The notes below the pieces were generated by a model that did no database searches, was not told the origin of the DNA, and saw nothing but the letters and a program-made list of their open reading frames with translations. From the NCBI GenBank assembly GCA_026929865.2, contig CM049408.1, positions 21,869,001-21,933,000 on the forward strand: 64,000 nt of DNA. The letters run 5' to 3'. Position numbers and translations under genes: made by a program. The stretch comes from Hyperoplus lanceolatus. Taxonomy: Eukaryota > Chordata > Actinopteri > Uranoscopiformes > Ammodytidae. Numbering within the stretch: the first letter of the stretch is position 1; every line of letters starts with the position of its first letter. Of the stretch, positions 35,317 to 44,800 are shown in pieces.

Positions 35317-36146
35317 GCACGTGGTCAGCGTCGTACACAGAGGTTGGCTTTGGAAAATAGACGTATGAGTGCTGCCAGCATTGCTGAAGGGCTTGAAGGG
35401 GTGGGGGGTCAACCTGTCAGTGCTCAGACCATACGCCGCACTCTGCATCATACTGGTCTGCATGGCTGTCATCCCAGAAGGAAGCCTATTCTAAAGATGA
35501 TGCACAAGAAACCCCACAAAAAGTTTGCTGAAGACAAACAGACTACGGACATGGATTACTGCAACCATGTCCTGTGGTCTGATGAGACCAAAATACATTT
35601 ATTTGGTTCAGATGGTGTTAAGAGTGTGGAGCGGCAACCAGGTGAGGAGTACAAAGACAAGTGTGTCTTGCCTAGAGTCAAGCATGGTGGTTGGAGTGTC
35701 ATGGTCTGGGGCTGCATGAGTGCTGCCAGCACTGGGGATCTACAGTTCATTGAATTCTAACATGTACTGTGACATACTGAAGCAGAGCATGATCCCCTCC
35801 CTTCATAAACTGGGCCGCAGGGCAGTACTGCAACATGATAACGACCCCAAACACACCTCCGAATGACCACTGGCTTGCTAAAGAAGCTGAGGGTAAAGGT
35901 TATGGACTGGCCAAGCATGTCTCCAGTCTTAAACCCTATTGAGCATCTTTTGGGCATCCTCAAACGGGAGATGGAGGAGCGCAAGGACTCTAATATCCAC
36001 CAGCTCCTTGATGTCGTCATGAATGGGTAGAAGAGGGTTCCAGTTGCAACCTGTGAAGCTCTAGTGAACTGCATGCCCAAGAGGGTTAAGGCAGTGATAG
36101 AAAATAATGATGGCAAAACAAAATATTGACACTTTGGGCCCAATTT
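35317..36146 (+). pseudogene. Tc1 transposase fragment, central and C-terminal parts, copy 2
   Basis: Identical in translation to the copy 1 fragment, with the same stop after LQFIEF (35,758) and the same downstream lesions, so these lesions predate the tandem duplication. Confidence 0.85.
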
Positions 36147-36374
36147 GGAAATTTTTTCTTAGGGGTGTACTCACTTTTGTTGCCAACACTTTAGACATTA
36201 ATGGCTGTGTGTCGAGTTATTTTGAGGGGACAGTAACTTTACACTGTTATACAAGCTGTACACTGACTACTTTACATTGTATCAAAGTGTCATTTATTCA
36301 GTGTTGTCGCATGGAAAGATATAATGAAATATTTGAAGAAATGTTAGGGGTGTACTCACTTTTGTGAGATACTG

Positions 36375-37192
36375 TATTTGGTACCTTTTCACCAGAATAG
36401 GCATATATTGTTTATAAACTTTTACATAAAATGTATGGTTGAGATATGTTTCTGTGTCCATAAATTGCATCTTTTTTTTTAACCTTTATTTATACAGGTA
36501 TATCCCATTGAGTCCGAAGACTCTTTTTCAAGGGAAACCTGTTCCCATTCCCACGTTACCTGTAGCGGAGGAAACTGGTGAATGTAGCTTACCGCGCTGA
36601 TTTGCTTGTATCAGAGGTGTCGGCCAGAACACCACTTATGGCCGAAAGCATCAAATTATAAGCATGAGACTAGGAGAAGGGGGAGTATAGTTTATCCGCT
36701 CTTTATTTCCTTCTTTACAGCAAGAGTACCTATTTGCAGACCCATGGGGGAAACCATTGAAAGTGGAGCTCCACCGGAAGCCACGCCCCGAACTCATTTC
36801 ATTGGTCAGAATTGTAACCTACTCTGAATTTGTTGTCTTCTTTTTGTTTTACTGCCGGAGTTCACCCAGCGGTGAATAATAATACACAGTTTCCACCGGT
36901 TATGGTGCTAGTACACAGTAAAATACGTCTGTTTGTTAAGGGTCCCACGTGGCCAGGACGGTGGTAAAAACTTGGGACCCTTATCAAACTGACGTATTTT
37001 ACTGTTTACTAGCATCATAACCGGTGGAAACTGTGTATTATTATTCACCGCAAGGTGAACTCTGGCAGTAAAACAAAAAGAAGACAACAAATTCAGAGTA
37101 GGTTACAATTCTGACCAATGAAATGAGTTCGGGGCGTGGCTTCCGGTGGAGCTCCACTTTCAATGGTTTCCCCCATGGGTCTGCAAATAGGT
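36375..37192. repeat. Palindrome copy 2, right arm truncated
   Basis: Left arm complete, centre near 36,960, right arm ends abruptly after CTGCAAATAGGT at 37,192. The next sequence (TCTCCTTTACAGACACCGCA) is unrelated to copy 1. This is the right breakpoint of the tandem duplication. Confidence 0.85.
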
Positions 37193-37593
37193 GCCTCTCC
37201 TTTACAGACACCGCAGCACACAGCTCGCGGGAAAAGAACAAAAGGTTTCGCTCGCGACGAGCCGTTACAACAGCTGTTATTGCGACCCTCGTATCGGGCC
37301 GTTAAACTTGCATAAACTATAAATTATAAAAGCGATCGTGACTGCATGTCTTTACTCACACACGGGTGATTCCAATAAGTCCGATAGACATGTTAAACTG
37401 TAGAATGATCGCTCACTGCCGCAACATACACGCTCGGACATCTGACGGGGCGAGAGGAGAAAGGAAACTTACAATACACACTCTCCCTCCGACTGACGTT
37501 ACCACCCCAACTGACAGCTACCCACACTAAACAAAACACAACTTAACACACTGTAAGGAATATCAAACACTGTAAACCTACAACTTTGATGCA
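37193..37593. other. Unassigned sequence, no gene seen
   Basis: Moderately GC-rich, no recognisable coding or repeat structure; it starts at the duplication breakpoint. Confidence 0.4.
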
Positions 37594-37869
37594 CATTTCA
37601 GAGTGGCCTTTTATTGTGGACAGTCTAAGGCACACCTGTGCACTAATCATGATGTCAGATCAGCATCTTGATGTGGCACACCTGTGAGGTGGGATGGATT
37701 ATCTCAGCAAAGCAGAAGTGCTCACTATCACACATTTAGACAGATTTGTGAACAATGTTTGAGAGAAATGGTACAATTGTGTATCTGGAATGAATTTTAG
37801 ATCTTTAAGTCCATCTCATGAAAAATGGGAGCAAAAACAAAAGTGTTGCGTTTATATTTTTGTTGAGTG
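37594..37869. mobile_element. Solo terminal repeat of a Tc1-type element
   Basis: 276 bp nearly identical to the right TIR of the element at 39,162-40,790 (same length, ending TTTTTGTTGAGTG and followed by TA). No transposase or second end is present. It is a single long TIR left behind, possibly by recombination. Confidence 0.85.
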
Positions 37870-38089
37870 TATATGCCCAGGGTCGGGCCTGGAGAGTGCA
37901 TGGCGTGCAGCTCTTCAATGAGGATATTTTTTCCGATTCAAATAATTGTAAAATTTAAAATGAATAGACCAATGTGGCGCTATTGTAGGCTGATTGTGAA
38001 ATAATGTGTGGGAAACCCTGCAGTATCTTGGTTTCATGTTAAATCAGTGTCTCTTGTCATTTATTGTATATAAAAACTCTTTACTTTAA

Positions 38090-38366
38090 TACAGCGACAC
38101 AATATGGATATCTCCCACAGTGTTTCAGCTCTCATTCCCTCTCAGCCAATCACTGTAGGCATAGAAGGTATGAACATGACATCATCCATAGCAACAGGGT
38201 CAACACCGCCCTCACCGCCGTCTTAGGAGTCCCTCCCATTCCTTAGTAAAAGTTGGTCTTATCAGCTTTGTGAATAGGTTTTAAGAAATTGCTCCTTACT
38301 AAGAACTTTTAGTGCTCCCTAGGAGTACTCTTTGTGCTAAGATAAAATGTTTTGTGAATACGGCCC
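38090..38366. mobile_element. Probable partial PIF/Harbinger-like MITE
   Basis: Right end TTTTGTGAATACGGCCCC (38,350-38,367) and the inside blocks around CTTAGGAGT and AAGAACTTTTAGTGCTCC are typical of an abundant fish MITE. A matching left end (GGCCGTATTCAC) is not seen, so it looks truncated. Assignment is from memory. Confidence 0.4.
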
Positions 38367-38429
38367 CAGACCTCTTCTAATCTTTCTCTATCCAATTTTG
38401 AAGAGCCATCGTGAATGTTATAAATTAGA

Positions 38430-38573
38430 CTGAAAGCTCATTGGCCAAGACGCTACCTTCTACAACCTCGTGTTTTCAGACGGAGCGGTCTGATTGGCAT
38501 GCGCGCCTGAATACGTCGAACAGGGGAGGATAATATTCTGACGCACAGTCAGTAGCCTACTACGCAGTCGGAA
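38430..38573 (+). promoter_or_regulatory. isyna1: Probable ISYNA1 core promoter
   Basis: Two reverse CCAAT boxes (ATTGG at 38,440-38,444 and 38,493-38,497) and an NRF1-like GCATGCGCGC at 38,497-38,506 lie just upstream of the first of two duplicated exon-like blocks. No TATA box at a convincing place. This segment is not included in the downstream duplication. Confidence 0.45.
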
Positions 38574-38712
38574 AAAGAGCAGGAGGAAGAACTAGAAACT
38601 TTCATTCAAACCTCGTATTATAGTTCCATGCTTTGAACAGTCGGGGAACTGTCAGCGAGACACACCGGGCTCATCATCTAACAGACATAGTTAATCTTAA
38701 AGTGGAAAAAAG
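38574..38712 (+). other. isyna1: Putative ISYNA1 5' untranslated exon, copy A
   Basis: Non-coding block ending AAAAAAG before a good donor GTGAGG at 38,713. It lies directly downstream of the promoter-like segment and about 3.1 kb upstream of the first coding exon, whose acceptor (TTTGCAG) is at 41,798. The 5' boundary is the duplication edge, not a mapped start. The transcription start may be slightly upstream. Confidence 0.5.
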
Positions 38713-38937
38713 GTGAGGTGGTTTTCTTATGGGGGCATTATTGTAGATAAAACTATTTACAAGTGTAGGCTATCTCAATCGGTGTGTACGTAATTATATC
38801 AGTGTGTGTATGTGTGTGTGATCAGTTTGGTAAATATGTTGACACATCTGTTACTGCGTAGGCTACATATGTATGCGTATGTAACAGTGTAAATAATTAC
38901 TTGTCTTAAATGTTAAATTCCTGTCAAACCTGTCAAA

Positions 38938-39077
38938 CAAAGAGCAGGAGGAAGAACTAGAAACTTTCATTCAAACCTCGTATTATAGTTCCATGCTTTG
39001 AACAGTCGGGGAACTGTCAGCGAGACACACCTGGCTCATCATTTAACAGACATAGTTAATCTTGAAGTGGAAAAAAG
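38938..39077 (+). other. isyna1: Putative ISYNA1 5' untranslated exon, copy B
   Basis: Duplicate of copy A with the donor preserved (AAAAAAG then GTGAGG at 39,078). Either copy could in principle splice to the coding acceptor at 41,798. Use of this copy is unproven. Confidence 0.45.
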
Positions 39078-39161
39078 GTGAGGTGGTTTTCTTATGGGGG
39101 CATTATTGTAGATAAAACTATTTACAAGTGTAGGCTATCTCAATCGGTGTGTACGTAATTA

Positions 39162-40790
39162 CACTCAACAAAAATATAAACGCAACACTTGTTTTTGCTC
39201 CCATTTTTCATGAGATGGACTTAAAGATCTAAAATTCATTCCAAATACACAATATTACCATTTCTCTCAAACATTGTTCACAAATCTGTCTAAATGTGTG
39301 ATAGTGAGCACTTCTGCTTTGCTGAGATAATCCATCCCACCTCACAGGTGTGCCACATCAAGATGCTGATCAGACATCAAGATTAGTGCACATGTGTGCC
39401 TTAGACTGTCCAAAATAAAAGGCCACCCTGAAATGTGCAGTTTTGTCTCACAGCAAAATGCCACAGATGCCACAAGCATTGAGGGAGCGTGCAATTGGCA
39501 TGCTGACAGCAGGAATGTCAACCAGATCTGTTGCCCGTGCATTGAATGTTCATTTCTCAACCATAAGCCGTCTCCATAGGCGTTTCAGAGAATATGGCAG
39601 TACATCCAACCGGCCTCACAACCGCAGACCACGTGTAACCACACCAGCCCAGGACCTCCACATCCAGCAGGTTCACCCCCAAGATCGTCTGAGACCAGAC
39701 ACTGAGACAGCTGCTGAAACAATTGGTTTGCATAACCAAACAATTTCTGCACAAACTGTCAGAAACCGTCTCAGGGAAGCTCAACTGCATGCTCGTCGTC
39801 CTCATCCGGGTCTTGACCTGACTCCAGCTCGTCGCCGTAACAGACTTGAGTGGGCAAATGCTCACATTCGATGGCGTCTGGCACGTTGGAGAGGTGTTCT
39901 CTTCACGGATGAATCTCGGTTTACATTGTTCAGGGCAGATGGCAGACAGCGTGTGTGGCGTCGTGTGGGTGAGCGCTTTGCTGATGTCAATGTTGTGGAT
40001 CGAGTGGCCCATGGTGGTGGTGGGGTTATGGTATGGGCAGGCATCTGTTATGGACGAAGAACACAGGTGCATTTTATTGATGGCATTTTGAATGCACAGA
40101 GATACCGTGATGAGATCCTGAGGCCCATTGTTGTGCCATACATCCATGAACATCACCTCACGTTTCAGCAAGATAATGCACGACCCCATGTTGCAAGGAT
40201 CTGTACACAATTCTTGGAAGCTGAAAATGTCCCAGTTCTTGCATGGCCAGCATACTCACCGGACATGTCACCCATTGAGCATGTTTGGGATGTGCTTGAC
40301 CGGCGTATACGATAGCGTGCACCACTTCCCACTAATATCCAGCAACTTCGCACAGCCATTGAAGAGGAGTGGACCAACATTCCACAGGCCACAATTGACA
40401 ATCTGATAAACTTTATGCGAAGAAGATGTGTTGCACTGCATGAGGCAAATGGTGGTCACACCAGATACTGACTGGTTCTGAGTCCCCAGACCCCCAATAA
40501 AGCAAAAAAATGCTCATTTCAGAGTGGCCTTTTATTGTGGACAGTCTAAGGCACACCTGTGCACTAATCATGATGTCAGATCAGCATCTTGATGTGGCAC
40601 ACCTGTGAGGTGGGATGGATTATCTCAGCAAAGCAGAAGTGCTCACTATCACACATTTAGACAGATTTGTGAACAATGTTTGAGAGAAATGGTAATATTG
40701 TGTATCTGGAATGAATTTTAGATCTTTAAGTCCATCTGATGAAAAATGGGAGCAAAAACAAAAGTGTTGCGTTTATATTTTTGTTGAGTG
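39162..40790 (+). mobile_element. Near-intact Tc1-type transposon with 276-bp TIRs
   Basis: Starts CACTCAACAAAAATATAAAC and ends with its inverse, flanked by TA (39,160-39,161 and 40,791-40,792). TIRs are about 276 bp. It contains a transposase gene with a single visible lesion. The empty site survives nearby in the undisturbed duplicate at about 38,793-38,803 (AATTATATCAG), which shows a clean TA duplication. Confidence 0.95.
39458..40471 (+). pseudogene. Tc1-type transposase, one premature stop (TAG at 40,313)
   Basis: A 337-codon gene that would cut and paste the element at TA dinucleotides. Two N-terminal helix-turn-helix motifs (MSTRSVARALNVHFSTISR; TISAQTVRNRLREA), then DDE catalytic motifs LFTDESRF, FQQDNARPHV and SPIEHVWD (D-D34-E type), ending ANGGHTRY. 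The ATG at 39,458 follows the left TIR; an upstream TTG frame extension is not a likely start. Codon 286 is TAG, most simply a C-to-T change from CAG, after all catalytic residues, removing about 51 C-terminal residues. No frameshift seen. Youngest-looking transposase in the window. Confidence 0.9.
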
Positions 40791-40943
40791 TATATCAGTG
40801 TGTGTATGTGTGTATGATCAGTTTGGTAAATATGTAGACAAATATGTTACTGCGTAGGCTACATATGTATGCGTACATAGCCTACGTCTGTAATTGCGTA
40901 CATAGATAACAATGGTTAGTTTTGGATCAGTATGCGCGAGTGC

Positions 40944-41598
40944 GCGGGTGTCCAAACTTTTTTCACTGAGGGCCACATACAGAAACATCTACGAAGGGCC
41001 GGGCCACACAAATAACACATTTATCAGGACATGTAGCTGCTCTGATGTTTAGTTTCATAGTGTCTTAAATTGTAATCCTTCTTCACGGCAGCACTTTACT
41101 TGCACATTAAACAGATACATTCCCCCTCTTGTTAAATGCCATTGATACACCCAGTGGTTTCTGCTTTTGCGCCCAATGTCCAGCTGGGTGAAAATAGTAG
41201 CCAGCCGAGATCCCGCCCCTCCAAGGGGGGTCCGGGGGTATGCCCCCCCCCCCCCGGGAGATTTTTTAAAGTGAAATGCAGGAATCTGGTGCACTTTGAG
41301 CGGGAAATTAAGAGGCTAAAGCTGAAGAATAGTGTATGGAAAAAATCGAGACACTGTGTCAGATGAATTAGAAGCTATTGGAGAAGGACACATGGATTTT
41401 CCATAATAATATTAATTTAAAATAAAATATTATGCAGGGTCCTCTGGGATGGGCTTGGTGCTCTTTTTCTTTTATGGGACATATTTCTCTGTAATATAAT
41501 GAGTGCATTTAAATTATTAAAAATTAAAAGGGCCATATTACATTATATTTCTAAAATTGTCCGCAGGCAAAAAGCGGGCCGTAGTTTGGACACCCCTA
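40944..41598. mobile_element. hAT-like MITE in ISYNA1 intron 1
   Basis: Left GGGTGTCCAAACTTTTTTCA and right AGTTTGGACACCCCTA form the inverted ends seen in hAT/Charlie-type elements (GGGCCACA and GGGCCGTAG inside). The middle contains GC-rich sequence with a C tract at about 41,241-41,254, possibly a further insertion. Target duplication not resolved. Confidence 0.6.
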
Positions 41599-41809
41599 CC
41601 ATAGACGTATAGGATGTAACTTGTCTGTCCCCTTTCAACAAGGCATGCTGGGAGTTTGAGTTAGTTGTTTTTCGTACATATGTAAATACAGTCTGTGGTT
41701 GTGACTTATGAAGGAAATTAAGCATTACCCATAGTGCCATTTTCTACATAACAATTTGGACTTTTCATGCTCTTTATTCCTCTACTTTATCTTTGCAGAC
41801 TCTGCGGCC

Positions 41810-44800
41810 ATGTCCTCCTTCAACATTCATATCAACAGCCCTGATGTGAGGTACACAGATACACACATAGAGGCTCAGTACTCCTACCAGACCACATCAG
41901 TGCACAGGGAGGGCCAAGCAGTCACGGTGAGGGCACCCTTTCTATGTGCAAATTTGCATGTGCATGTGAGTCACCTGTACAGTCTCCATCTAAAGTCTGC
42001 CCCATTTTGTAAACAGGTGACCCCCCGCACCACCAAGATGACACTCTGCACAGAGAGGCGCCTGCCCAGGCTGGGTGTGATGCTGGTGGGCTGGGGAGGC
42101 AACAACGGGACCACGGTCACAGCAGCTGTACTGGCCAACAGGCTGGGTCTTACCTGGAGGACTAAGACAGGAGTGAAGGTGAGTGCACATGCTTTCAATT
42201 CAGTATAAAGGAGGGGAGAAAACAAGCGGCATAGAGTAGACCTAGAGAGAGAGAAAAAATCCAGGGTTTATACACAGCCTAGGCTCTGTAAACTGGTATT
42301 TTGCTACTAGCCACGATGGGCCCCCATTTCTTACATACCAGTTTACAGAGCCTTGGATATGTATTTACACTAGATTTATTTTCACCACACATACACAGTA
42401 CAGACAAGTAGCGGATCGTTAGGAGATATTCACTGTATTTTACATTCTCCAGAATTGCAGATTATTTAAATGTGGCTTCATTTGAGGTGATCAATCCACA
42501 AAAAATCACTTTAACAAATCTAACTTTGACTGGGTAACCTCATGAATATGAGGAAGAAAAGTCATCCCTTCTATAAAGCATATATTTGTGCTTTTTGTCC
42601 TTATTCTTTATAACCCCACTATAATAGGATGGAAAAAAGCGAGCAAGCCACCAGGGAGCTGACAAAGAACCTTTTTGTCCTATTTTATAAATATAACTTA
42701 CTGTATGTCCAGTGTTAGACTCATAAGCTGGTTATGTCGACATGTTCAGTAGAGTGTCAAGGGCTTAACCATAGACTGTATATAAAAGGGCTTAACTGAG
42801 TCTGGTTGTGAGGATTTTCCCTTATCTGGGCATACATTTTATACGTCCATGAGCTGGTTCTTTTGTTCTCTGGTTCTTAGGATTTCAAGTACAACACAAG
42901 TCCATTACAGGGACTGAAATCAGTGTTTTTTTCTCTTCTCTTTCTCCCTTCTCTTTCTTATAGAAAGCAAACTACTTCGGCTCCTTCCTGCAGGCGTCTA
43001 CTGTTTGTCTGGGATCGGGGCTGGAGGGCGAGGTCAACGTACCCTTCCGTGACCTCCTACCCATGGTGCACCCTAATGATATCATCTTTGATGGTAAGGA
43101 TAACTACAGGCTGTTCAAAGTCTGACCTCTGACACAGCAACTGAGAAGTGACTGTGTTGAGCAGGCCGGTGAGGTAACGGCAGGGAGATCTGACCCCAGG
43201 GCAGCTTCGGAGGCCAGAGAGCCTCTCATAAAGGTGAAGATGGTCAGAAGCATTACATTCACGTTTCACCTTCTTGTTGTTGGTTGGTGTATACATGCAG
43301 GAGCCTTGGGTTGCTTCAGATTGGTGATCATGACTTGTACTTGAAGAGGACGGCATGAATTCGTAAAACCATTGACTTGACTGTTTAAAGCTCCCATATT
43401 ATACACTTTTCGGTACTATTTTACACCCTATTATATGGTCTTAGTGGTCCCTAATACGTTTTTCTTTAATTTGCTGAATTTCTTTAATTTGCTTGTTTGC
43501 TGAAAAAAAACTTTCAGATAATTGATTGTACTATGCTGATGTTCAGCTAATCTCACAATGGCCTATTTTTTAAAAAGAGCTGCAGCTCCTCTCGTAAATA
43601 TACAATCTTTGAGCTCCCCCGCCCCCTGTCCGGAAGCGAAGCCAGATACGCCTCGCCCTCTGTCTGTCAGGGCCGTGGACCAATAAGAAATAGGGGTGTG
43701 GGCTGCACAGTGGAAGCTTCTGGCTTTCCAGTTTTTGAGGTCAGAAACGAAGAGAATTCTGACTGGAGTATATTGGGGGGGAGGGTTGGGGGTTTCAGAA
43801 GGGGGGAGAGTGAGCAAAGGAGAGATTGTTATTTTTTTTAAATATTTTGGCTGTCTCTAGGCAAACCGTGGACCCATGGCGGTTTGGCAGGCTCCACTCA
43901 GGTGCAAAGATATTTTAACATGGCTGTTTTTAATCTTTTCCACCTACATTTTAAGATTATCTGGCCTTTAAACAATCTTGTGCATGGCATTTTGAAACTG
44001 TTCAGAAAGAACAAAGGCAAGCATGAACAAAGCAATGCCGGTTTGTACCTCCTCACCTGTGGCTTCCTACTACTGATACCGGTGTGTCAGGGCAACTGGT
44101 GATCAGGGTAGCTGGTGGCGGTAGCTACGTCGATGTCTGATCAAAACCCCGTAAACGTCAAATGTTTAATATGTTCATGTTGGCCGTAAGAATCCAATCT
44201 ACTTAATATCGGTTTACACTTCCATAGCCTTTGAGTGGAATATACAATTTTAGGTAAGATTTGTGTCACAGTGTGCGTAACCAGCATGAAGCTTGGAGCC
44301 AGCTGTTGGCTGTGGTGGCAACGTCTGACGAGCAGATTAGTTTGTGATAGCACATCAACAAATACCACCGATCGTATTTAATATGCATCACCTATGTTTC
44401 CCACTCATCACTATGCATTACTCGGAACCTGTCCAGATTGTATGACTCTCAGTTTGAAAATCGGAGGACAGTAAATTCAGAAAACTAACGCGTTGCGAGG
44501 TAGACTTTTCTTTTTTCTTTCGTAGGCTACTGAATACATCCTACTGTGCGTATGGCATACTTTGGGTAGGCTATGTGACTGAAAACTGTTTTCATCATGA
44601 TGTTTTAAAATAAACCGACAAATGAATGCGACATAGAGACCTAGTCCTGGTTCATGTGTTGGATTATCTGGTGGTGACCTGGTGGTGACAGGCTTGGGAG
44701 GATATGGAGCAAGTAGCTAGCAGACTGTCAATGCCCTGTCAGTTTTAAATTGTACATTTAACGCTATTATTCAGATTTAGGCCTAGGCATACTTCAGAAG

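Larger units (their letters stand above)
34735..36374. mobile_element. Fold-back Tc1 element, copy 2
   Basis: Same structure and length (1,640 bp) as copy 1: arms 34,735-35,303 and 35,806-36,374, centre 35,304-35,805. Its left end matches its own right end more closely than it matches the left end of copy 1. TA flanks both ends. Confidence 0.88.
31924..37192. repeat. Tandem duplication, period 2,811 bp
   Basis: The unit (fold-back Tc1 element plus palindrome) at 31,924-34,734 recurs at 34,735-37,192, where the second copy stops early. Coding-like stretches are identical between copies, so divergence is very low; visible differences are mainly near the left end of copy 1. A recent duplication, or an assembly artefact, would look like this. 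Confidence 0.9.
38574..40875. repeat. Tandem duplication of the ISYNA1 5' region, second copy split by Tc1
   Basis: Copy A 38,574-38,879 (306 bp) is repeated as 38,938-39,161 plus 40,793-40,875 with few substitutions (for example CACCGGGC to CACCTGGC). The second copy is interrupted by a 1,629-bp Tc1 element. The duplicated unit includes the exon-like block and its splice donor but not the CCAAT/NRF1 segment. Confidence 0.92.

Noticed and set aside
39557..40210. 217-residue minus-strand frame
   Set aside because: Antisense shadow of the Tc1 transposase gene.
40313..40315. Programmed readthrough or recoding of the TAG in the Tc1 transposase
   Set aside because: A single CAG-to-TAG mutation in an ageing transposon copy is simpler, and nothing special is seen around the stop.
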